This document shows positions 42,130 to 49,526 of a DNA stretch of 64,000 nt, one piece after another (position 1 is the first letter of the stretch; each line of letters begins with the position of its first letter). Both the position numbers and the translations under genes were made by a program. The stretch spans positions 62,001 through 126,000 of the forward strand of contig JACPYX010000018.1 in NCBI GenBank assembly GCA_016195815.1, written 5' to 3'. The notes below the pieces were generated by a model. It ran no database searches and had not been told where the DNA came from. It saw only the letters and a list, made by a program, of their open reading frames with translations. Source of the DNA: Chloroflexota bacterium (lineage in GTDB: Bacteria; Chloroflexota; Anaerolineae; Anaerolineales; Villigracilaceae).

Positions 42130-42345
42130 GGAATTTTCGCCACCGCTGGCTTGACTTGCTCAACCAGTTCAATTAATTGCTCATGCGAAATCGGCTGGCC
42201 ATTGACACGAATCCGCTCGGTGTAATCCAGCAAATGCGGCGAAGTGTACAGGCCAACTTTTAAACCTGCGACCTTCAAAGCGGAGGCGCATAGGGCGCTG
42301 ACCGAACCTTTGCCCTTTGTCCCGGCTATGATTTTAGTCTAACAG
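42130..42345 (-). pseudogene. folC: folC (folylpolyglutamate synthase) N-terminal fragment
   Basis: The minus strand encodes IAGTKGKGSVSALCASALK, the Mur-ligase-type P-loop of FolC, then GLYTSPHLLDYTERIRVNG and ISHEQLIELVE, all typical of FolC. The reading degenerates after AKIPKF at about 42135, where the transposase-derived sequence begins. Upstream residues are also missing, so only about 70 codons survive. Confidence 0.8.
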
Positions 42346-42397
42346 GTCTAGTAGTCGGGTCTTCAAGAAAAATTCTTCATCAAAAGGATAATGACAA

Positions 42398-42913
42398 ATG
42401 GATTTCACAGCTTTAATCATCGGCCTTTTTGTGGGTTTAGTGCTTGGAGCATTAGGCCTTATTATTATTTACTTCATCATGCAAAAACAAATGTCCGATT
42501 TAAAATCAAAACATCAAAACGAAGTAGAAGCAGCACGGAAACAAAGTGTTGATCAAAGTCGTAATACTCTTAAAGGGAAAATGGCCGAACAAATGGCGCC
42601 TCTTCTTCCTGGATTTAAATTTCTTCCCGCAGACGCGAGATTTTTAGGAGACCCGGTTGATTATGTTGTGTTTCATGGATACACAGCCGCAAGAGACGAT
42701 GGAAAAGACCCAGATGCAATGGAAGTTGTAATTCTTGACATAAAACAAGGCGGCGCAACTCTTTCAAGATCTCAACGGGCAATTGCAAAAGCCATAGAAG
42801 ACGGCAGGATTCGATTTGATGTTGTGAGGATTTTTGACGATGGCGAAATAAAATCTCACACTTGGCATTCAAAGCAGAAAACGAACGTTCTCAGAAATAC
42901 AAATATAGAATAA
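42398..42913 (+). CDS. Membrane-anchored Holliday-junction-resolvase-like endonuclease (Endonuc_Holl)
   Basis: 171 residues. The N-terminal membrane helix (about 5-29, LIIGLFVGLVLGALGLIIIYFIM) is followed by a short helical linker and an Endonuc_Holl domain: LKGKMAEQMAPLLPGF, ADARFLGDPVDYVVFHGY and VVILDIKQGGATLSRSQR. The usual E-x-K of the PD-(D/E)XK core reads D-I-K, still compatible with metal binding. Function has not been shown for this family as far as I know. Its stop overlaps the DUF503 start by one base (TAATG). Confidence 0.82.
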   Translation: MDFTALIIGLFVGLVLGALGLIIIYFIMQKQMSDLKSKHQNEVEAARKQSVDQSRNTLKGKMAEQMAPLLPGFKFLPADARFLGDPVDYVVFHGYTAARDDGKDPDAMEVVILDIKQGGATLSRSQRAIAKAIEDGRIRFDVVRIFDDGEIKSHTWHSKQKTNVLRNTNIE

Positions 42914-43194
42914 TGCTCGCCACTCTGACCATTCACCTCCATCTCCCCGCCTGCGCCTCGCTCAAGGAAAAGCGCGGGCGGATCAAGCCGCTCATCTCGC
43001 GCCTGCACCGGGAGTTCAACATCTCAGTAGCGGAGATGGGTTTGCAGGACAAATGGCAGGAGGCGGTCATTGCTTGCGCGATGGTCAACAGCGACAAAGC
43101 GCACCTTGCGCGCTCCCTGCAGGCGGTGGCCAGGTGGGTGGAAGCCAACTGGCCGGACGGAATGGTCGCGGACGAAAAAATCGAATTCCTGTGA
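42913..43194 (+). CDS. DUF503 (YlxP-like) protein
   Basis: 93 residues, full length for DUF503. Conserved start LTIHLHLPACASLKEKRG and AEMGLQDKWQEAVIACAMVNSD are clear. YlxP sits in the nusA-infB-rbfA region of many bacteria and is suspected in ribosome maturation, but here it is coupled to the endonuclease-like gene instead. Function unknown. Confidence 0.88.
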   Translation: MLATLTIHLHLPACASLKEKRGRIKPLISRLHREFNISVAEMGLQDKWQEAVIACAMVNSDKAHLARSLQAVARWVEANWPDGMVADEKIEFL

Positions 43195-43212
43195 TTCCCG
43201 TTAAATCACCTA

Positions 43213-43240
43213 TTGACATTTCCCTTTCTAGTAATACAAT
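43213..43240 (+). promoter_or_regulatory. Strong sigma70 promoter upstream of the CstA-locus leader
   Basis: Perfect TTGACA (43213-43218) and TACAAT (43235-43240) with a 16-base spacer; transcription should begin near 43247, giving a leader of about 210 nt. Confidence 0.75.
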
Positions 43241-43246
43241 AAATGC

Positions 43247-43407
43247 AATCCATACTTACAGATCGGAGATCGAAAAACGGAGCGTTAACGGGTATTTTGT
43301 AGTAAAAGCCCCTCAGCCATGATTCTGCAATTGACTGGCTACCTTCCAATAGCAATCATATTCACGACCTGGCGAATTTGGATCGCCCTGCCGACAGGAT
43401 AGTATTA
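43247..43407 (+). ncRNA. Structured 5' leader of unknown class (candidate riboswitch or attenuator)
   Basis: Between the promoter and a terminator lies about 160 nt with clear foldable elements. GATC-GGA-GATC opens the leader, then ACGGAGCGTTAACGG appears. A long stem pairs ATGATTCTGCAATTG with CAATAGCAATCAT around a 13-base loop. GGCGA-ATTTGGA-TCGCC is nested between CCTG and CAGG. I compared it by memory with c-di-AMP, c-di-GMP, cobalamin, TPP, SAM, guanidine, Mg2+ and THF classes and found no convincing match. Genes controlled are a thioredoxin-like protein and CstA. Confidence 0.5.
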
Positions 43408-43446
43408 CGCCAATGAGCATTCTTTGCTCATTGGCGCTTTTGTTTT
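43408..43446 (+). terminator. Intrinsic terminator inside the CstA-locus leader
   Basis: CGCCAATGAGCA pairs perfectly with TGCTCATTGGCG around TTCTT, followed by CTTTTGTTTT. It ends only about 12 bases before the start codon, next to the Shine-Dalgarno TAGGAG, so it must be overridden for expression of the downstream gene. Confidence 0.9.
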
Positions 43447-43457
43447 AGGAGTAGAAA

Positions 43458-43850
43458 ATGACTGAACCTCTGCTGGTAGAGATCATCGCTTATGCGCCCA
43501 CAGCCTTTTATCACTGCACGCACTGCGAAGTGGCCTGGCGCGAAATGGGCGCGACCAATCGCATCCACGAAGAACAGATGGAGAGCAGTTTACCTAAAGA
43601 CCTCATCGCCGAATATCAGGTCGTATCTGATTGGGTGCAGAAAGCCTTTCGAGTCCACTGTGACCGGATCACCGTCAAAGTAATTGGTGCGGCCTCCCTT
43701 GAGGGCTTTTACAAATCACTTAAATATAATGCTCGCCGCTATCCTGCGATCATCGTTGACCAAAAAGCACGCTTCGTGGGAAGCCAAAGGTTGCAAGCTG
43801 CGTCCGATGAAATTGCCCGCCTGCTGGCCGGCCAAGTTGTGCCAGCATAA
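43458..43850 (+). CDS. Small protein of unknown function with thioredoxin-like pattern
   Basis: 130 residues. The beta-alpha order, a CTHC pair at about residues 20-23 (FYHCTHCEVAW) and YPAIIVDQKARFVG with a likely cis-proline suggest a thioredoxin-like fold, but I cannot name the family. The protein is cytoplasmic (no signal). It is the first gene after the terminator-controlled leader and precedes cstA by 119 bp, so the two probably share regulation. A redox or metal-binding role through CxxC is inference. Confidence 0.6.
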   Translation: MTEPLLVEIIAYAPTAFYHCTHCEVAWREMGATNRIHEEQMESSLPKDLIAEYQVVSDWVQKAFRVHCDRITVKVIGAASLEGFYKSLKYNARRYPAIIVDQKARFVGSQRLQAASDEIARLLAGQVVPA

Positions 43851-43969
43851 CCAGTGTCTCAATTGGAAAGGAGGCGCCCTGCCCGCGAATAATTTTTCTC
43901 GCACTGAACATAAATTGCCATTGAAACTGATCTGTTCTTCATTAATTCCTGCTAAAGGAGGAACCAATT

Positions 43970-45880
43970 ATGAACACTCTCTGGGTCGTGATCATCGCAG
44001 CGGTCATCATCTATCTGATTTACAACTTCTATGCCAAGCCGATTGACCGCGAAGTCATTCAGGCAGACGTCAAGAAAGCGACGCCCGCCAAAATGTATAT
44101 GGACGGTGTGGACTTCATGCCCACCAACCGCAACGTGCTGTTTGGTTATCACTTCAAGTCCATCGCCGCAGCCGGACCAATAGTCGGCGTGATCACTGCC
44201 GCGAATCTGTGGGGCTGGCTGCCGGCCTTATTATGGCTGATGATCGGCGTGTCTTTCATCGGCTGGGCCAGCGACTACAGCGCCATTGTCGTGGCGGTCC
44301 GTAACGATGGCAACAGCCTGAGCGCCATCAGCCATAGACTGATTGCGCCGCGCACTCGAAGCATCATGTTCATATTTATTTTCTTCTACTTGCTGCTTAT
44401 CGCCGGTGCGTTTATGGGCATTATGGCATCTCTGCTGGCCGCTCGCCCTGATGTGCCATTCGGCATTATCATACTGGCCATCATGGGTTTCCTGGCTGGT
44501 CAAATGCTCTATCGTTGGAAAATGGATTTAATTCTGGTGACGGCGATTGTAGTGATCGTGACTTTGGCCGCCATGATCTTTGGTCCAATCGGAGCGACAC
44601 CGAAACTGGACACCAGCGGTAAACCCACAGGCGCAATAAGTTGGGTTGGCCCGATTAACAGCGCCATGGTGGCTTTCAATGGCGCCATTGATAAAATCAG
44701 CGGTGGAAACGCGTTGTTGACCGTCACTGATCCAACGGCAGCCGACCCGCGCGTTCCCGCTCCGGGCGCAGACGGCAAACGCGTAAGCACATCAGTCTAT
44801 GACGCCGCCACTGGCACAATCAAAACGCTTCCATCCTACCTGTTCTGGGTTTTGTTTCTGCTGGTTTTCGCCTACCTTTCAGCAACTTTACCGATCTGGC
44901 GATTCGCGCAGCCTGTCAACTACATCGGCTTCTGGATCACATTGTTGACAATTGGCTTTAGTGCGATTGGCGCTGTGTTGGCGCCCTTCATCAAACCGGC
45001 GATTGGCGCTTTCGCGCTCGACGCAGTCAAGCCGCTCACTTGGGTACCGGTAGCAAGTAAAGCCTGGCAACCGCTGTGGCCAATGCTGTTCGTAACCATC
45101 GCTTGCGGCGCAATCTCCGGCTGGCATGCTCTGTTCGGCTCGATTGGCACAGCCCGCCAGTTGGAATACGAAACTGATGCCTTGCCAGTTGGTGGCGGTG
45201 CGATGTTCACTGAGAATACACTGGCCCTGCTTTCACTGGTGGCCGTCTCCATCGCCGGAACAGGCGGTGGCGCAGGCCGCTTCGCAGCAGGCGTAGGAAG
45301 TTTGCTGACGGTGGTCTTCGGCGACGGTTTCAAGTTGTTGGGCACAGCGCTCGGCTTTGGCGCCTTCATGGTCATCGTATTGACAGTAACCCAACTGATT
45401 TTCCGAGTCATGCGCGTGACTTTGTCTGAGTGGGTCGGCGATGCACTCCCGGCGCTCAAAAACATGCACGTCTCCACTATTGTTTCAATGGTGCTGACTG
45501 TAGCCCTGGTATTGACCGGTACATGGGTCTACTTGTGGCAGATGTTCGGCGCAGCAAATCAGTTAATGGCAGCGCTTAGCCTGCTGATCGTCACGGTTTG
45601 GTTGAAGCAGCAGAAACGTAATCCGGCCTTTGTATTATGGCCGATGATCTTCATGTATATCACCACACTCGCGGCTACACTAATCACAGCTCGAAACCTT
45701 TATGTCACTATTGTCCCGCTGGGCGGCGTAGAGGCAGCCGGAGCTTGGGCGATGGTGATTATTTCCGCCCTGCTCTTTGTGGCCGCCATTCTGATTGGTT
45801 GGGATGGATATCAAGCTTATCAAGGTTTCGCCAAAGGCGGCGGAAAGGCCAAGAAAGCCGCCCCAGCCGCGGCAGATTAA
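43970..45880 (+). CDS. cstA: CstA-family carbon starvation/pyruvate or peptide transporter
   Basis: 636-residue membrane carrier with about 16 hydrophobic segments. CstA-family marks include YGYHFKSIAAAGPIVG-like FGYHFKSIAAAGPIVG near residue 60, ALLWLMIGVSFIGWASDYSAI, and CGAISGWHALFGSIGTARQLE. The N-terminal half is interrupted by a hydrophilic loop (about residues 210-275). Family members take up pyruvate or peptides under carbon limitation. The Shine-Dalgarno is AAAGGAGGAACC. It lies downstream of the thioredoxin-like gene and the riboswitch-like leader. Confidence 0.9.
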   Translation: MNTLWVVIIAAVIIYLIYNFYAKPIDREVIQADVKKATPAKMYMDGVDFMPTNRNVLFGYHFKSIAAAGPIVGVITAANLWGWLPALLWLMIGVSFIGWASDYSAIVVAVRNDGNSLSAISHRLIAPRTRSIMFIFIFFYLLLIAGAFMGIMASLLAARPDVPFGIIILAIMGFLAGQMLYRWKMDLILVTAIVVIVTLAAMIFGPIGATPKLDTSGKPTGAISWVGPINSAMVAFNGAIDKISGGNALLTVTDPTAADPRVPAPGADGKRVSTSVYDAATGTIKTLPSYLFWVLFLLVFAYLSATLPIWRFAQPVNYIGFWITLLTIGFSAIGAVLAPFIKPAIGAFALDAVKPLTWVPVASKAWQPLWPMLFVTIACGAISGWHALFGSIGTARQLEYETDALPVGGGAMFTENTLALLSLVAVSIAGTGGGAGRFAAGVGSLLTVVFGDGFKLLGTALGFGAFMVIVLTVTQLIFRVMRVTLSEWVGDALPALKNMHVSTIVSMVLTVALVLTGTWVYLWQMFGAANQLMAALSLLIVTVWLKQQKRNPAFVLWPMIFMYITTLAATLITARNLYVTIVPLGGVEAAGAWAMVIISALLFVAAILIGWDGYQAYQGFAKGGGKAKKAAPAAAD

Positions 45881-45898
45881 CGCGTTACGTATTTTTAA

Positions 45899-45937
45899 AC
45901 AAAAGAGGAGAGGCACGGAGTTTGTGTCTCCCCTCTT
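45899..45937 (-). terminator. Terminator-like hairpin between convergent genes
   Basis: AAGAGGAGAGGCAC pairs imperfectly with GTGTCTCCCCTCTT. On the minus strand TTTTGTTT follows, serving the 45953-46603 gene. Confidence 0.65.
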
Positions 45938-45952
45938 GCTGAAACCCGATAA

Positions 45953-46603
45953 TCAGTTTTGCTCGCCAACGGCGCGGGCAAGATTGCGTAATGCTCCGAA
46001 ATACTGTACCGCATCTGTATTATGAGTGTCTGGGAAGGGAATGTGAATTTCGAGGTTGGGCAGATTCTTGCGCAGGCTCAATCGAAAGTAGCGCGGGGAG
46101 AGTTTCTGCATGGGTATGGAAAGTCGGTCAAGTGTTGTGGTTGCCACATCCATAAATCCCTTCGGAGCCATTAATTGCAAGCCGTGATAAGGTTTACTTT
46201 CCCAGCCGCGCGCTGCAACCTGACTGAGGGCAGCGCGTCCGCTCCAGGATTTTGGGTTGGCCAGTTCAAGGTCAAGGAACGGAGGCGAACTGAGGACAGC
46301 GCGAAAGATCAAAGTGTCGCGTCGGCCTTGGAAGGCAGAAACAATCATCATCCAGAAGACGTCACGAGGAGCCAATACCAGCAAAGTTTCAAGACGGCGG
46401 AACGGATTCTTCGCTTTGGCGATTGCCAATTCAGCCACTGAAGTCCCAAGCCAGCGAAATGTGGTGCGCGGACCAATATCTGGAAGGCCGGTTTGCATCC
46501 ACTTGAGAACAGCGTCGCCTCGGCGCAAATTATAAATCAAGCCAATGGCAAACCAACCCATGACAACTATGACGACAATGACCAGAATATATTGTGGATT
46601 CAC
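45953..46603 (-). CDS. Membrane-anchored protein of unknown function
   Basis: About 216 residues. One N-terminal membrane helix (YILVIVVIVVMGWFAIGLIY) is followed by a cytoplasmic-looking domain with the block GPRTTFRWLGTSVAELAI and repeated basic/aromatic motifs. No family recognised. The frame extends to an ATG at 46666, but that would overlap the divergent small gene; a GTG at 46603 with ACGAGGCGC upstream is preferred. Divergent placement next to the ArsA-like cassette suggests a possible functional link, unproven. Confidence 0.65.
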   Translation of the reverse strand: MNPQYILVIVVIVVMGWFAIGLIYNLRRGDAVLKWMQTGLPDIGPRTTFRWLGTSVAELAIAKAKNPFRRLETLLVLAPRDVFWMMIVSAFQGRRDTLIFRAVLSSPPFLDLELANPKSWSGRAALSQVAARGWESKPYHGLQLMAPKGFMDVATTTLDRLSIPMQKLSPRYFRLSLRKNLPNLEIHIPFPDTHNTDAVQYFGALRNLARAVGEQN

Positions 46604-46645
46604 GCTGCGCCTCGTTAATCGTCCAATGTTAACGGTGAGTATAAT

Positions 46646-46945
46646 ATGAAACACGATGAAGTTCAATCAAGAGAAAAGCCAAACCGCTGGCAGGCCATTC
46701 GGGATTTTATGTATGGAATGTTTGGAATGGAAATCGCCAGTCATGCCATCGAAATGCGCGCGAGCATGGAGAGTTTGTTCATGTTAACAACGGTCGGAGA
46801 TATGATCGGGATTCCTGTTTTACCCCCCTACTACAGTTTGCGTTTGTTGCCTTTTGTATTACCCCAGATCGCAACCTGGAAACGCCGCGTTCTGCGTGAA
46901 CGCGAATTTACCGATGAGCACGATTATCACCTGGACGGACTTTAG
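46646..46945 (+). CDS. Small membrane-type protein 1 of the ArsA-like cassette
   Basis: 99 residues. It shares with the genes at 46991 and 49251 the pattern: FMYGMF...ASMESLF, then the hydrophobic run MLTTVGDMIGIPVLPPYYSLRLLPFVLPQI, then the basic end WKRRVLRERE. The hydrophobic region with two prolines may form a membrane hairpin or peripheral anchor, followed by a positively charged tail. No known domain. It heads a same-strand run of five genes including two ArsA/GET3-type ATPases, and is the most divergent copy (longest tail). Confidence 0.8.
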   Translation: MKHDEVQSREKPNRWQAIRDFMYGMFGMEIASHAIEMRASMESLFMLTTVGDMIGIPVLPPYYSLRLLPFVLPQIATWKRRVLREREFTDEHDYHLDGL

Positions 46946-46990
46946 ATATCATTCAAAGAAATTCAAATCCATTACCGAAAGGATTATCCG

Positions 46991-47263
46991 ATGAGTCAAG
47001 AAACCCCTGAGAAAAAAAGTTTCTGGCAGAACGCGAAGGAAGTGCTCTACGGCATGGCTTCACACGATATGAGCCGCTATGCCCTGCGGACGCGCGCCAG
47101 CATGGAGCACCTTTTCATTTTGATCACGATGGGCGACATGATCGGAGTTCCGATCCTGCCGCCATATTACAGCCTGCGTCTGCTGCCCTATGTGGTTCCG
47201 CAAATCTCGACCTGGAAGCGGCGCCTGCTTCGCGAGAAAGACGTATCCGACGCCATGTTTTAG
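46991..47263 (+). CDS. Small membrane-type protein 2 of the ArsA-like cassette
   Basis: 90 residues, paralogue of the 46646 and 49251 products. An N-terminal amphipathic part, FWQNAKEVLYGMASHDMSR, is followed by SMEHLFILITMGDMIGVPI, LPPYYSLRLLPYVVPQI and WKRRLLREKDVSDAMF. It ends 9 bp before the first ATPase gene with AGGAGATTCC between, so the two are co-translated. The C-terminal hydrophobic-plus-basic plan is what GET3-type ATPases recognise in clients, which makes it a candidate client or effector (inference). Confidence 0.82.
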   Translation: MSQETPEKKSFWQNAKEVLYGMASHDMSRYALRTRASMEHLFILITMGDMIGVPILPPYYSLRLLPYVVPQISTWKRRLLREKDVSDAMF

Positions 47264-47272
47264 GAGATTCCA

Positions 47273-48247
47273 ATGTCGCTAAAACAAATCTTTGAAGAAC
47301 ATCCCGAGCGCCGCTACATTATGTTCGGCGGAAAGGGCGGGCTGGGCAAGACTACATTTTCAGCGGCCACCGCTTACTGGCTCGCCAAACAGGGCAAGAA
47401 AGTGCTGGTGTTTTCCGTTGACCCGCAAGCAAGTCTTTCGGATATTTTCCAGAAAGATATCTTTGGAAAAGGCCCAGTCAAGATCATGGATAATTTGTGG
47501 GCGCAGGAGATTGACGCCGACTCGCACATCAAGAATTATCAGAATGAAATCCGCAAGAAGATTTTGGATATGTACGGTTTCGAGCAGGTGCCTGAAGAAA
47601 TCGAGCAGTACATCCAGGCCGCTTCCGCCGAACCCGCTATGGAAGAGAGTGCCATCTTCGACGCAGTGGTGGATATCGTGATCGGCGGCGAATATGATTA
47701 CTACATTTACGATCTCGTCCCGCTCGGCCATGCGCTTTATTATTTGAGTATGGCAAAAGTGTACGACGAGTGGATCAACAAGATCACCAAATTGCGCGAA
47801 GAGATGCGCGAGTACGAGGAGATGGTCTCACGACTTAAGCGTCAGAAGGAAACGGAGGAAGACCAGATACTCACAGAACTTCAGTACATCCGCACGCGCA
47901 TTAACGCTTCGTCGAGTATCCTGACCGACAAGGAAAAGACCGGCTTTTTCTTTGTCGTCATCCCCGAAGAAATGATCCTGATTGACACCAGCAAGGCGGC
48001 GGAATTGTTCGCCAAGTTTGACGTGCCAATTATGGGCTACGTGGTTAATCGCGTTGTGCCGCGCGAACTGCTCAAGGAAAACATCCCATCCTACTTGAAG
48101 AACCGCATCGGTATGCAAGACAAATACCTGGCTCAGATTAATACCATGTTTGGTCAACAGGTGGCGGCGCATGTCCCTGAATTGGAACGCGATGTGACCG
48201 GCTTGGATATGATCAAGCAACTTGCAGAAATCATGTACGGGAAGTAG
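47273..48247 (+). CDS. ArsA/GET3-like ATPase A, with altered DTAPTGH motif
   Basis: 324-residue SIMIBI-class ATPase of the ArsA/TRC40 family. The deviant Walker A is FGGKGGLGKTTFSA (K21 signature lysine, K26). Switch I is SVDPQASLSD, with the catalytic-type Asp50 conserved. The switch II/ligand motif, normally DTAPTGHTLR, is YDLVPLGHALYYL, so T-A-P is lost but GH is retained. A coiled, charged insertion (residues 166-205) lies in the client-binding region. It is not an arsenite pump subunit: no arsB partner is beside it. It is immediately followed by a second, complementary ATPase. Confidence 0.88.
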   Translation: MSLKQIFEEHPERRYIMFGGKGGLGKTTFSAATAYWLAKQGKKVLVFSVDPQASLSDIFQKDIFGKGPVKIMDNLWAQEIDADSHIKNYQNEIRKKILDMYGFEQVPEEIEQYIQAASAEPAMEESAIFDAVVDIVIGGEYDYYIYDLVPLGHALYYLSMAKVYDEWINKITKLREEMREYEEMVSRLKRQKETEEDQILTELQYIRTRINASSSILTDKEKTGFFFVVIPEEMILIDTSKAAELFAKFDVPIMGYVVNRVVPRELLKENIPSYLKNRIGMQDKYLAQINTMFGQQVAAHVPELERDVTGLDMIKQLAEIMYGK

Positions 48248-48256
48248 GAGGACGCC

Positions 48257-49240
48257 GTGACAACCTCAATTGAAACCTCCATGAAAAAATATGTCAGCGA
48301 TCACCAGCGCTTGAAGTACCTGTTCTTCGGCGGCAAGGGCGGTGTGGGTAAGACCACGCTGGCAGGCGCGACAGCCATCTGGCTGGCGAAGCAGGGCATG
48401 CGCGTCATGCTGGCATCCACTAATCCCGTCCACAGCCTGAGCGGATTGTTGGGACAAAACGTCTTCGGCCAGCCGACAGCGGTTAACGGCGTCCCAAATC
48501 TATGGGCATATGAAATTGATACAAAAGAGACCATCGAACGTTCCAAGCAGGAAATCCGTGACAAGATTCAATGGTTCTTAAAGTTTGCGGATATTTCCAC
48601 CAAAGCCGAAGAGTTCGTCGAATCAGCCACAATGAATCCGGCCTTCGAGGAATCGGCCATGTTCGAAAACATGGTGGACTTGATGATAGGCGGCGAATAT
48701 GACGTGTATGTTTTCGACACCGCCCCGACCGCTAATGCCCGCCGTCTGTTAGGTATGTCTCAAGTCTATTCGTTGTGGGTCAACAAGATGCTCAAGAGCC
48801 GCGATGAAGCCCGCTCCCTGCGCGAATTGCTGTCTTTCACCAAGAAGAAGGAAAAAGATCCGCTCCTGGATTACCTGGTCGCCTTCCGCGACCGCATGGG
48901 TAAGGCGCGCGAAATGCTGACCGATCCCGCTCAGACCGCCTTCTTCTTTGTCACCCTGCCCGAGGCTCTGCCGATTGCGGTCATCACCCGCTTCATCGGC
49001 TGGTTCCACGACTTTGGCATTCCCGTCGGCGGCGTGATCGTTAACATGATCATTGATAAAAAACAGGTCAACAACAAATCGCCCGACTTCGTCAAGAACC
49101 GCGTCGCCATGCAGGACCGCTACATGACCGAGGTCTGGGAGAAGTTCGACGGCATGGTGCGCGCCAACCTGCCGCTCTACGAAACGGAAGTACGCGGCCT
49201 GGAAACACTCAACACTATGGCAAACAACCTGTTTGTCTGA
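48257..49240 (+). CDS. ArsA/GET3-like ATPase B, with switch-I Asp replaced by Asn
   Basis: 327 residues, GTG start after GGAGGACGCC, 9 bp from ATPase A. The deviant Walker A is FGGKGGVGKTTLAG (K27, K32). Switch I is STNPVHSLSG: Asn56 stands where GET3 has the catalytic Asp (yeast Asp57, whose Asn mutant binds but does not hydrolyse ATP). The switch II motif is FDTAPTANARRLL, so DTAPT is intact but GH is not. ATPases A and B have therefore lost opposite elements, pointing to a heterodimer with one competent site. Likely cytosolic with membrane-protein clients. Confidence 0.88.
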   Translation: MTTSIETSMKKYVSDHQRLKYLFFGGKGGVGKTTLAGATAIWLAKQGMRVMLASTNPVHSLSGLLGQNVFGQPTAVNGVPNLWAYEIDTKETIERSKQEIRDKIQWFLKFADISTKAEEFVESATMNPAFEESAMFENMVDLMIGGEYDVYVFDTAPTANARRLLGMSQVYSLWVNKMLKSRDEARSLRELLSFTKKKEKDPLLDYLVAFRDRMGKAREMLTDPAQTAFFFVTLPEALPIAVITRFIGWFHDFGIPVGGVIVNMIIDKKQVNNKSPDFVKNRVAMQDRYMTEVWEKFDGMVRANLPLYETEVRGLETLNTMANNLFV

Positions 49241-49250
49241 TACGCGCGGC

Positions 49251-49514
49251 ATGAAAAACGAATCATCGCATCCCGTCCGCGCTTTCAGAGAAATTATGTA
49301 TGGCATGGCGATCCACGATCAGGTGCGGACCTTAGCGCGACAGCGCGGCAGTCTGGAGCATCTCTTCGTATTGATCAGCTTTGGCGACCTGCTCGGCGTG
49401 CCCATCCTGCCGCCGTATTACAGTATGCGCTTGTTGCCGTTCGTTGTTCCACTCATCAACAACTGGAAGCGGCGCATGTTGCGGGAACGGGATTTGATGG
49501 ACGCGATTTTCTAA
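49251..49514 (+). CDS. Small membrane-type protein 3 of the ArsA-like cassette
   Basis: 87 residues, paralogous to 46646 and 46991: FREIMYGMAIHDQ, GSLEHLFVLISFGDLLGVPI, LPPYYSMRLLPFVVPLI and WKRRMLRERDLMDAIF. The ATG at 49251 is preferred; a TTG at 49233 would overlap ATPase B. No strong Shine-Dalgarno is seen, so translation may be coupled to ATPase B. It closes the symmetrical small-ATPase-ATPase-small arrangement. Confidence 0.8.
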   Translation: MKNESSHPVRAFREIMYGMAIHDQVRTLARQRGSLEHLFVLISFGDLLGVPILPPYYSMRLLPFVVPLINNWKRRMLRERDLMDAIF

Positions 49515-49526
49515 ACGGAGATAAAC

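Noticed and set aside
43247-43407. Assigning the CstA-locus leader to the c-di-AMP (ydaO) class
   Set aside because: It shares CCGACAG and an ACGGAG string but lacks the conserved GGGGTTAATC/CCCGACAGCTAAC framework.
47273-49240. Reading the ATPase pair as an arsenite efflux ArsA
   Set aside because: No ArsB, no arsenite-binding cysteine triad seen, and acr3/arsR are 18 kb away on another transcript. GET3-like is a better description.
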